Shown: positions 29,101 through 41,100 of the stretch, piece by piece
Position numbering within the stretch: position 1 is the first letter of the stretch
Layout: every line of letters starts with the position of its first letter
Source: Lamellibrachia columna
Taxonomy: Eukaryota; Annelida; Polychaeta; Sabellida; Siboglinidae
Length of the DNA: 64,000 bases
Direction of reading: 5' to 3'
Assembly: GCA_963662155.1 (NCBI GenBank)
Contig: OY759271.1
Span: 39,365,581-39,429,580, forward strand
The notes under the pieces: generated by a model
Told to the model about the DNA's origin: nothing
Databases searched by the model: none
What the model saw: the letters and a program-made list of their open reading frames with translations, nothing else
Translations under genes and position numbers: made by a program

Positions 29101-32100
29101 TTCAATGGCACTATATTCGCCTACGGTCAGACAGGGACAGGCAAGACCTTCACCATGCAAGGTGCTGCAACAGTTTGCTTTGTTAGTTAGTCCATTATGA
29201 ACACTCCAAGACCTTCACCATGCAAGGTGCTGCAACTGTTTGCTTTGTTAGTTAGTCCATCATGAACACTCCAAGACCTTCATCATGCAAGGTGCTTCAA
29301 CTGTTTGCTTCGTTAGTTAGTCCATTATGAACACTCCAAGCCATCAGCAAGTGAATTTGATCGACACTCAATTAAAATATTATAATGCCCATTTCAGTTA
29401 AAACTTTCCCTATTTAGAGATTCCCAAATCCTTTGCTTTTGAAGTGCAGCCGGGTTTGGGTTCTTGAGGATTTTGGTATATTAGTTTTTCTTATTGTATT
29501 TATCTGAGCTTTCTCGTTGCCATGATTCGAATCAGGTGACGTTAGTGTTTTGAGGACTAGTATTTGAACTGGTATTGTGTAACTCTTTCAGGAATCAAGA
29601 ATGACCCGGAGCTTCGTGGAGTCATCCCAAATTCGTTTGAACATATATTCCAGCACATTGCCCGCACTGAGAACCAGCAGTATCTTGTTCGTGCGTCCTA
29701 CCTGGAGATTTACATGGTACGACTTTGTGTATAATCTTTGTGTATAATCTTTGTGTATAATCTCATCCACTTGTTGTTACGTGCAGAAGTAGAAGTGTTG
29801 TAGTAGAACGTTAAGGGTCGTTCCTCAGTTGAGTTTTACCGGTATTTATTCTTTTAGGGTCGTTCGTCAGTTCGGTTTTACTTATTCTTTAAGGGTCGTT
29901 CCTCAGTTCAGTTTTTTCGACGCGCTAGCTCTAGTGTCCAGTACAACATGCTAGCTCGTTTGTGCAAATGTGTTATTTAGTTTTGATGAAATCGTCGGAC
30001 AAACTATATTGAATGTTGTTTTGCAGGAGGAGATTCGAGACCTGCTGGCGAAGGACCAGACAAAACGACTTGAGTTGAAGGAACGCACTGACACAGGAGT
30101 CTACGTCAAGGTGAATGACACTTATTTCTCTAAACAATCCCAGAAAGACTACAACACCTTTGGTTTCCCAGAGTGGTTCTGTTATAACATTTGTAAGTAA
30201 ACAGTTTTTAGTTTTACTTATTCTTTAAGGGTCGTTCCTCAGTTCAGTTTTACTTATTCTTTAAGGTTCGGTTTCACTTATTCTTTAAGGGTCGTTCTTC
30301 ATTTCGGTTTTATTTATTCTTTAAGGGTCATTCCTCAGTTCAGTTTTACTTATTCTTTAAGGTTCGGTTTTACTTATTCTTTAAAGGTTGTTCCTCAGTT
30401 CGGTTTTACTTATTCTTTAAGGGTCGTTCCTCAGTTCAGTTTTTACATTTGTCTTACTTTGAATCATTTCATAAAATCCAAACCTGTCTAGTGTCCTGTA
30501 CGACACGCTAGCTCTAGTGTCCAGTACAACATGCTAGCTCGTTTGTGCAAATGTGTTATTTAGTTTTGATGAAATCATCGGACAAACTATATTGAATTAT
30601 TTTTTATCAGATCCGCATAAAATTTGCAAAAGTGGTTCCACTCTAACTACTATAACAAAAAGTTATTCAAACTTTTGAAATTATCCGATCTAAAAATCAA
30701 GAATTTTTTTTAATGATTTGAATGAAACTATGCACTCATTTATTGAACTGACTGTGCATGTTACGTAAGCTATTCATGCACCAGAGATTTGAACATAAAC
30801 AACCTGATTGACCTTGAGCTAAATTAATTGAGGAGAGATTTTTAAAGCACAATGTTTCTAGCTTTACATTATCAGGATTTTGTTCGCAGGACTTGTCTTC
30901 GTTTGTGACAAAGAGTATCAAGGAGATTGAGCACGTCATGAATGTGGGCAACCAGAACCGCTCTGTCGGGTAGGTGGGACAGGGAGGGTAGGGTAGGATA
31001 GTTGGGACAGGGAGGGGTAAGGTGGGATAGGGAGGGGTATGGTAGGTGGAATAGGGTGAGTAAGTAAGGTAGGGTAGGTGGGGAACAGAGGGGTTGGGTA
31101 GTGTAGGTGGGGTGGGGTGTAGAGTAGGTTGGGCACAGAGGGGTTGGATAGGTGGAGTATGGTGGGAGGGCAGGAATGAGCAGGTTAGGTGGGGCAGGGA
31201 GGGGTAGGTTAGGTGGTATAGGGAGGGGTTGGGTAGTGTAGGTGGGGTGGGGTGGGGGTAGGGTAGGTGGGGCACAGAGGGGTTGGATAGGTGGGGCAGG
31301 GATGGGTAGGTTAGGTGGGGCAGGGAGGGGTAGGCAGACCTGTGCACCCTCCATATTTTTCTGTATTTGTTACAGAATCTAATGTCGAATATGGAAATAC
31401 GCTTTCATTCATTTTGTTAATTAAATTAAAATTACAAATACATTTCATTGAGAAAAACCCTGGCGCCACCTATCGGGAAAAGTTAAGCTAATCTCACAAT
31501 GTCTCCGCTAGCCAACAACCCGGATATCAACATCAAAACCTGACGAAGCACTGCCTAGAAAATGTGCCCGTATTATTTGGATGTCGTACACAACGCAATG
31601 GCCTGTATTCTACCGGTGTCGAACGACATGTTATGCTCACTGTATATTTTGTGACGAAGATTTTTCAATTGGTGATGGCGGTGGAAATGACGTTTGCCGA
31701 CATGTCGAGTGAAATAAACACAAGGTGCCAGAAAAATATTTCACCATCAAAATTTCACCATTCTTTGCCGCTTCATCGTCGACACGGCCTGCTGATGGGA
31801 GGACAGTTGGTGTAATCCAAGCAGTTTAATAAAAATATGTAATAAATAAATGCAATATATGTAAGAAATCATTTAGAGTTTTCTTAATTATGACGTGTTT
31901 AAAATAATGAGTAGTATAGTATAGTTTGTCTGCGAACACGGGTGTATTTTTGCACGACGTGTTACTGAAAGTCAGTTAAATATACTGAAAATGGCTCTGA
32001 GAATACTGAAAGCTGTGGCATTAGGTGCACAGATATGGCTAGGGTAGGTGGAGTAGGGCAGATAGGGGTAGGGTAGGTGGAGCAGGAAGGGGTAGGGTAG

Positions 32101-35100
32101 GGGGAGTAGGGCAGGAAAGGGTGGGGGAGTAGAGCAGGGAGGGGTAGGGTAAGTGGAGTAGGGCAGGGAGGGGTAGGGTAGGTGGAGTAGGGTAGGTGGA
32201 GTAGGTTAGGGTAGGTAGGACGAGGAGGAGTAGGGTAGGCTTGCAAGGGGTGCAACAGGAAAAGTCTAGTTTAGGTGGTGTTTAAAAAAAAAGTTGAGCA
32301 TACAAAGTAAAGAAAATGTTCAAAGTCATGTTATCATTATTCAACATGTTGAAACATCAATGTAAAAACTTGTGATTTTGGAAAGAAATAGATTAGGAAC
32401 CTCGGTTTATGGTCACCCCGGTAATACAGTCACCCCGCCATTATGGTCACTCTGGGACAGTCCCAAATGATTTCCACAGTAAAGGATAGAACATTAATCT
32501 GGTCACAAAACGTCGAGATTGCCCGCAGATTAACCCCGCACTTACGGTCAGTCGGGAAGCCAAGATTTGGTGGCTGCAACGGCAAGCAGCTGCTGGCCAA
32601 CCGTCGACGCTAACAATAGGACACCTTGTATTACTAGATGCCCTATTGTTTGCTTAAACACCAATGAGCACTTGTAGGAATAGCATGCCCTAGAGGTGGC
32701 AAAATGTTGCAAAATAAGTGACATAACGAACCAAATGGAAGCGACAGTGAAAAGACATGTTAGGAACCAGCTTAGTTTAAAAGCAAAGCTCCATGTAATC
32801 AGAGGTAGCAATGTCAAAAGCCATTGGCGGTTAGCTGAATGGTACAATATCACCCGATCACAAGTTGGGAACATTTTGAGAAACAAAAGGAAATATCTCG
32901 ATGCATTTGAGAACAACGAACCAACCAGCAGAAAGCAACAAACTATCTGCATTTGACGAAGTTGGTGTAATTTGCATTACCGATTTTGATATCGACTTTG
33001 TATTGACAATTACAAATTCTAATAATTCTCTTGCGTGATTGCAACAAATTTGGCACATGTACAATAAAACGATGTGAAATTGTGGAACAAAATTCAATAC
33101 TCCCCTGATACGTTGCACGTATGGTTATATGATATAGACTCCCCAAAATAAACCGTGGCGCCTCTGGTCGTTAACTCGTGTTTGATCCTGAACAGCAAGT
33201 CCCATGATGCTTCAGTACCCATATTCACTATTAAGGTCACCTCGCTATTGTGGTCACTTTGACTCAGTCCCGTGGATGGCCATAATACCGAGGTTCGACT
33301 GTATTTCTTCCACATGTGGATGAGGAAGCAGATGCTACAGATGTACCAACATGAACGAACAGAGTTCTCGTTCCCATATAATATAGCTACTGTCTTTAAC
33401 TGTTTGCATTGCCTACTACAGATGTACCAACATGAATGAACAGAGTTCTCGTTCCCATATAATATAGCTACTGTCTTTAACTGTTTGCATTGCCTACTAC
33501 AGATGTACCAACATGAATGAACAGAGTTCTCGTTCCCATATAATATAGCTACTGTCTTTAACTGTTTGCATTGCCTGCTACAGATCTACCAACATGAACG
33601 AATAGAGTTCTCGTTCCCATATAATATAGCTACTGTCTTTAACTGTTTGCATTGCCTGCTACAGATCTACCAACATGAACGAACAGAGTTCTCGTTCCCA
33701 TATAATATAGCTACTGTCTTTAACTGTTTGCATTGCCTGCTACAGATCTACCAACATGAACGAACAGAGTTCTCGTTCCCATATAATATAGCTACTGTCT
33801 TTAACTGTTTGCATTGCCTACTACAGATGTACCAACATGAATGAACAGAGTTCTCGTTCCCATATAATATAGCTACTGTCTTTAACTGTTTGCATTGCCT
33901 GCTACAGATCTACCAACATGAACGAACAGAGTTCTCGTTCCCATATAATATAGCTACTGTCTTTAACTGTTTGCATTGCCTACTACAGATGTACCAACAT
34001 GAATGAACAGAGTTCTCGTTCCCATATAATATAGCTACTGTCTTTAACTGTTTGCATTGCCTGCTACAGATCTACCAACATGAACGAACAGAGTTCTCGT
34101 TCCCATATAATATAGCTACTGTCTTTAACTGTTTGCATTGCCTACTACAGATGTACCAACATGAATGAACAGAGTTCTCGTTCCCATATAATATAGCTAC
34201 TGTCTTTAACTGTTTGCATTGCCTACTACAGATGTACCAACATGAACGAACAGAGTTCTCGTTCCCATATAATATAGATACTGTCTTTAACTGTTTGCAT
34301 TGCCTACTACAGATGTACCAACATGAACGAACAGAGTTCTCGTTCCCATATAATATAGCTACTGTCTTTAACTGTTTGCATTGCCTACTACAGATGTACC
34401 AACATGAACGAACAGTGTTCTCGTTCCCATATAATATAGCTACTGTCTTTAACTGTTTGCATTGCCTGCTACAGATCTACCAACATGAACGAACAGAGTT
34501 CTCGTTCCCATATAATATAGCTACTGTCTTTAACTGTTTGCATTGCCTACTACAGATGTACCAACATGAATGAACAGAGTTCTCGTTCCCATATAATATA
34601 GCTACTGTCTTTAACTGTTTGCATTGCCTGCTACAGATCTACCAACATGAACGAACAGAGTTCTCGTTCCCATATAATATAGCTACTGTCTTTAACTGTT
34701 TGCATTGCCTACTACAGATGTACCAACATGAATGAACAGAGTTCTCGTTCCCATATAATATAGCTACTGTCTTTAACTGTTTGCATTGCCTGCTACAGAT
34801 CTACCAACATGAACGAACAGAGTTCTCGTTCCCATATAATATAGCTACTGTCTTTAACTGTTTGCATTGCCTACTACAGATGTACCAACATGAATGAACA
34901 GAGTTCTCGTTCCCATATAATATAGCTACTGTCTTTAACTGTTTGCATTGCCTACTACAGATGTACCAACATGAACGAACAGAGTTCTCGTTCCCATATA
35001 ATATAGATACTGTCTTTAACTGTTTGCATTGCCTACTACAGATGTACCAACATGAACGAACAGAGTTCTCGTTCCCATATAATATAGCTACTGTCTTTAA

Positions 35101-38100
35101 CTGTTTGCATTGCCTACTACAGATGTACCAACATGAACGAACAGTGTTCTCGTTCCCATATAATATAGCTACTGTCTTTAACTGTTTGCATTGCCTGCTA
35201 CAGATCTACCAACATGAATGAACAGAGTTCCCGTTCCCATATAATATAGCTACTGTCTTTAACTGTTTGCATTGCCTGCTACAGATCTACCAACATGAAT
35301 GAACAGAGTTCTCGTTCCCATATAATATAGCTACTGTCTTTAACTGTTTGCATTGCCTGCTACAGATCTACCAACATGAATGAACAGAGTTCTCGTTCCC
35401 ATATAATATAGCTACTGTCTTTAACTGTTTGCATTGCCTGCTACAGATCTACCAACATGAATGAACAGAGTTCTCGTTCCCATATAATATAGCTACTGTC
35501 TTTAACTGTTTGCATTGCCTGCTATAGATCTACCAACATGAATGAACAGAGTTCTCGTTCCCATATAATATAGCTACTGTCTTTAACTGTTTGCCTTGCC
35601 TGCTACAGATCTACCAACATGAACGAACAGAGTTCTCGTTCCCATATAATATAGCTACTGTCTTTAACTGTTTGCATTGCCTGCTACAGATCTACCAACA
35701 TGAATGAACAGAGTTCTCGTTCCCATATAATATAGCTACTGTCTTTAACTGTTTGCATTGCCTGCTATAGATCTACCAACATGAATGAACAGAGTTCTCG
35801 TTCCCATATAATACAGCTACTGTCTTTAACTGTTTGCATTGCCTGCTACAGATGTACCAACATGAACGAACAGAGTTCTCGTTCCCATATAATATAGCTA
35901 CTGTCTTTAACTGTTTGCATTGCCTGCTACAGATCTACCAACATGAACGAACAGAGTTCTCGTTCCCATATAACATAGCTACTGTCTTTAACTGTTTGCA
36001 TTGCCTGCTACAGATCTACCAACATGAATGAACAGAGTTCTCGTTCCCATGCCATCTTCATCATCACAGTCGAGTGCAGTCAGACCAATGAACTGGTGGT
36101 GAGTGCAGTCAGACAGCTCACGTAACCATGGCAATGATAAACATGTCTGAATGTCACAATTTCTCATGTGGTTGACATCTCAGAACTCTAATGATAGTTT
36201 TCCAAAATGTTACGGCAACATAATGTTGCTCCAGCAACCCAGCATAGCCAGTAACCTTTAAATGCTGTTCTGAACTGGGTAACATAGTGTAAAGTCTTTC
36301 AACTCTAATTAGTAGTTATATCTGAAGATTGTTTATAGTTTATTTTTTATATTTCAAACGTACCTGTTTATAGACCTTTGTAAATTTGTGTACAGTGGTG
36401 AAGATCAATTATGAATTAATAATGACAATATGTAAATTGCTCTAAAGTATATGTCACACTTTGCAAAGTGTATGATGAGTTTACTAACCAGTGTAACTCT
36501 GCACACATTGGAAGAAGGACTCAGACAGTGGAGTAAGTATCTACAGATCTATCAGGCAACATCTGCACATCCAGCACTCTCGTCATTCCCACGCCATTGC
36601 ATTCGTTATACCGCCTCAAAACCATGGCCAATTTGTGAATATATCATTTTGCTGTATGTTCTACTACTGCTTCTCAATTATATATAAACATGAATAAAGA
36701 TAATAGTAGAATTGGTATTGTCACTAATATCTGTTTAGCTTTCTATATAGTAATAATGTAGACATGTATAGCTGAGAAATGCCAAATCTAATGATTAAAG
36801 TAAATTCTTTAGATGATTTAAACAAAATTGCACTCTTGTTAAATTGATTGGTCATATTGCTGAAACTAATCAGGCTACAAATCAGATCACCAATGAACCT
36901 GATTGTTGGATGGGCTAAATCAATTGAAGAGGGAGTATTAATGATCACAGCAATGCTTGCTTTGGCCTACGAGGGAGTGTCTGGCTGACACACACATTGC
37001 TTCATCAAGGCCTGCACAAGTCATATAAAGCAAAACACTTCCACATGTCTTGATAAAAAATACAACCATGTTTAGTTGCAAATGATGTATTTATGTATGT
37101 TTTTGCCTCCACTAGTCTGTCACATGGTGTGTATGTAGGAGAGTCGCAGTGAAGACATCAACTATATGCATATGCACAGCATTCACTGACATGCTCAGAT
37201 GCACAATTCAGATTCAGAACACTTGCAAACTGTCAATGTGTGACATTTTTATAACAGGACAATAACATTTTACATGGAGCAAACAATATACATGCAAATT
37301 TAAATAAAACGTACAATTGCTAGCAGCTAGCACAGACTGCTAACACTGGCTCAGTGGCCAATGGCTCGTGGTTTTGTAGTCAGGCTGGTTAGGTTGCCAG
37401 CCCATGTGTTTGCCAGCCCATGTGTTTGCCAACCCATGTGGCTGCCAGCCCATGTGTTTGCCAGCTCATGTGGCTGCCAGCCCATGTGTTTGCCAGCCCT
37501 TGTGTTTGCCAACCCATATGGCTGCCAGCCCATGTGTTTGCCAACCCATGTGGCTGCCAGCCCATGTGTTTGCCAGCCCATGTGTTTGCCAAGCCATGTG
37601 GCTTTTACAACCCTACTGTAAGTTTGACCACTTTGGACCATTTTATTTGTATGTTCATCCTTTCATTCATGGCAAAATGTAAACAAATCTCATCCTGAAT
37701 CTGAACTGCTCCATTGATGACCACATCAGCAATGTTTTTGTCTAAACTTTTATCAGGAAAAGTACTGAAACAGCCTTTAATAAGGCTTTGTAATAGAACC
37801 ATGTATGGTAATAGAACCATGTATGGTAATAGAACCATGCAAATATAAGTAACATTGGTTGTCGATGTGAAAATGTTCCTGTTTCTGACTAAACGTATTA
37901 CAAAATCAGTCGGGATTTATTGGAAAACCTGGTGTTTTATTATTTGCCCTCGCATTGGATATATATAGTTTATTTGTTACCTGATGTTCTGTATATAAAA
38001 TGTTTAAAACAGTTGGTAGACTACTGGAAGACCACAGCACGCAATATAAACCCTGCCGTGTAGTGCAAAGTAGAAGAACTTTACAAAACAAATTTAAGTC

Positions 38101-41100
38101 CCTCAATTATTGTTTCTGTTCACACTGCCAGGTTGGCTGTTGCAATGGTTTTAATGCTTTATTTAGCCTACTTTTAATACAGTAGACATGTCATATTGAT
38201 TGACTGCTGCACTGCACAGCTCATCTATTCACTATGAGTTCATTTGAAATACATGTAAAATAGCATAGATTCTACTTAGTCTGTGATGCATATAGTGTCA
38301 AATGGTAACATACAAACTTAATGTAGTATATATGTTGATTAATGTAATTATACCAGTGTTTATGGCAGGGCCATTAGACTCGGGGTGAAGAGACACACTG
38401 TAGTGTTCTGTTGGACTCCGCTTTGTGGAGCAGAAACCAGAACAGTGAGGCAAATAGATGGCACCCTCTTTTATGGCACCCTCTTTTATGGGGTAGACCC
38501 AGTTCCTCTTTGAGACTCGCACTCTGTTGACACATAATGTTGATTCCACTGGAAAACCATTGCAGTTAATGTTTTGTTGTCACAGGTTTAGTTGTTTTGT
38601 CTCTATGTAGAATCCACAGCCTTGTAATGTTGATATTGACTGCAGTACATGTGCTGTTTCTATAATTGCCTTGTATAACAAATAGACAGCACAACTGATG
38701 GTGTATTGACATATAAAAAAAAATGGCAGACAGTCTTAAATCAATAACAGCTCGCCACACTGTATGGTTACTCCTTCTGTAGTAAAGATCACAGGTGTAC
38801 CATTATCTATGTGGGTGTTGACAGGACGGAGGCGATGGAGAGAATCACATCCGCGTTGGCAAATTGAATCTTGTTGATCTGGCAGGCAGCGAGAGACAGG
38901 CCAAGTCTGGGGCACAGGTAAATAACACCCAGTCAGGTTCCCCAACATACATTGTCTTCATACAGCAATGGCTTAACCCCCAAACTGTTAATGGACTTGT
39001 TCTACCCGTCTCAGATGATACACATCCACAAAGTATATTTTTTTGCAAAATTACCATCTAAAGCAACAAATTCCAGATGGCAAGTAGACAAGGTGCTGTA
39101 TCATAATAGTTAGTGTAGCACTGTCTGTTTTGCACATTTATGCTGTAGTCTGTAAAAAGAAAAATAATCTAGACTGATGATAATATAATCGTGAGCAGAT
39201 TTCAGATTTGTCCTTTGCATCTTGTGTTGTTTCGAAGTGGATAAATGACAAATACACCGTTGTTGATGTTGTCCACCAGGGTGAGCGACTGAAGGAGGCA
39301 ACAAAAATCAACTTGTCTCTGTCCGCACTTGGCAATGTCATATCGGCACTTGTTGATGGCAAAAGCTCCCACATTCCTTACAGGGACTCGAAGCTGACGA
39401 GACTGCTCCAAGGTGGGGCTTCTCTCTCTTTTCATGGGGAGTTCGTTATTGATTTTTTTGGGGTGGTTTAGAGCATGTTAGATTGTACAAGTAATATGGC
39501 ACGTGGTGGCTCAGCGGTTAAAGTGCAGGACTGTCAATTGAGAGGACGAGGTTTCGAATCCATCTGCCGCCGTTTTGAAACCTGGGCGATTTAATTCACC
39601 CCACTTTCAATCACCTACGTAAACGTGTACCTGGCTTATAGACAGCGGTGGACACATATAAAAGAATATAGCCTTCACACTGTAATTACATTGTGGCGGA
39701 ACACTTCCTGGAGAAGTCAAGTTGGTGCATGAAGGACCAGGTCTGCCAGAGATGAAGTGCAATGGACCAGGTCAGCCAGTGGTGAAGTGTAAAGGACCAT
39801 GTCTGCTAGAGGTGAAGTGTAAAGGACCAGGTCTGCCAGAGGTGAAGTGTAAAGGACCAGGTCTGCCAGGGGTGAAGTGTAAAGGACCAAGTCTGCCAGA
39901 GGTGAAGTGTAAAGGACCATGTCTGCCAGTGGTGAAGTGTAAAGGACCAAGTCTGCCAGAAGTGAAGTGTAAAGGACCAGGACTGCCAGGGGTGAAGTGT
40001 AAAAGACCAGGTCTGCCAGAGGTGAAGTGTAATCCATTTTGAGTGGCCCCACGGTCTGGATACTGCACAATAATTTATTAAAAGTGCGGAGTGGTTATGT
40101 TTGTGTCCCCTTGTGTGTAGCTACATATCTCTGGCATCTATACACTGTACATGCTGAATCTGTCCGTGCCTTGTATATTGTATCCTCTGTCTTCATAGAA
40201 GTTGCTGTGTTTGTAGATTCACTGGGCGGCAACGCCAAGACAGTGATGGTGGCAAACATTGGCCCAGCTGACTGGAACTATGACGAGACAATCACCACTC
40301 TCAGGTCGGTGGTTTGCTGCATTATCTCCTTGAAAAGATGCATTTGGAGCATATCATGATGCAGGATGAAACGTGCATCTATATTCTTCCTTATGGTGAC
40401 CTCAGCATTTCTGAAAAAATATTACTGAATTTTTTAAAGATACTTTATTGTTTTTGCTGGTGTATAGTTGGATTGGAAGTAGACGTACAGGGTAGGTAGA
40501 GTACATGCAAACATGCAGAGGAAGTGCTGCATTTGAAGGAAGAATTAACTTCAATAGAAACTTATTGGAGATGATTTATCATTGAACTTAACTGGGTATA
40601 TTAGTACGGTATCACATGACCTTTGGTAAAAGTAAAACTCATGAACTCAACATACCACGATCTGCTTTTACCTGTTCAGATATGCAAATCGGGCCAAGAA
40701 CATCAAGAACAAGCCAAAGATCAATGAGGATCCCAAGGATGCTCTGCTACGGGAGTTCCAGGAGGAGATCTCGCGTCTGAAACATGCGCTTCAGTCAAAG
40801 GGCGAGCCAAAGAGGAAGAAGAAGAAGAACCGAACTCGCCGTGGACCCGATGGTGAGAACCCTCTGGTGGCAGGCATATATATTAAAGCTGTTGTGCTCA
40901 CAAAGTAGATGCTATCACAAAATTGTAATCTGGCACTAATTCTAAACAAGTTAAACTAAACAGCAGTGATAATGTGATTTTAAAAGAAATTTGGTCTGTG
41001 CTATGTTTAGAAGTTACTTAGTGCAAACGAGCCATTATGTTGTCAAAACTGCCTAAAGGAACTTTGGCAGGCAAGAAGAAAAAATATGTCACAAAACCAT

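Larger units (their letters stand above)
29815..30440. repeat. Degenerate 35-40-bp repeats flanking exon 6
   Basis: Copies of aagggtcgttcctcagttc with ggttttacttattcttta lie at 29815-29910 and 30205-30440, on both sides of exon 6. Periods are irregular. Confidence 0.8.

Noticed and set aside
29142..29336. Three P-loop exons (exon duplication giving alternative motors)
   Set aside because: Only the last 20 coding bases are repeated, not the whole exon, and the copies have no acceptor of their own.
30736..31354. Pro/Tyr-rich minus-strand proteins of 160-203 residues
   Set aside because: Antisense of the G-rich array that starts at the exon 7 donor; low complexity with no support.
33335..36013. 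CRISPR-like array
   Set aside because: Repeats are directly contiguous with no unique spacers, the DNA is animal, and the unit is explained as a copy of an exon boundary.
39498..39570. True tRNA gene
   Set aside because: Boxes A and B are present, but the flanks do not form an acceptor stem and the sequence continues as a SINE body.
39722..40070. Collagen-like gene ([10 protein letters not shown] frame)
   Set aside because: A 30-bp minisatellite in KIF3B intron 10. The frame is open only because of the period, and it has no exon boundaries.
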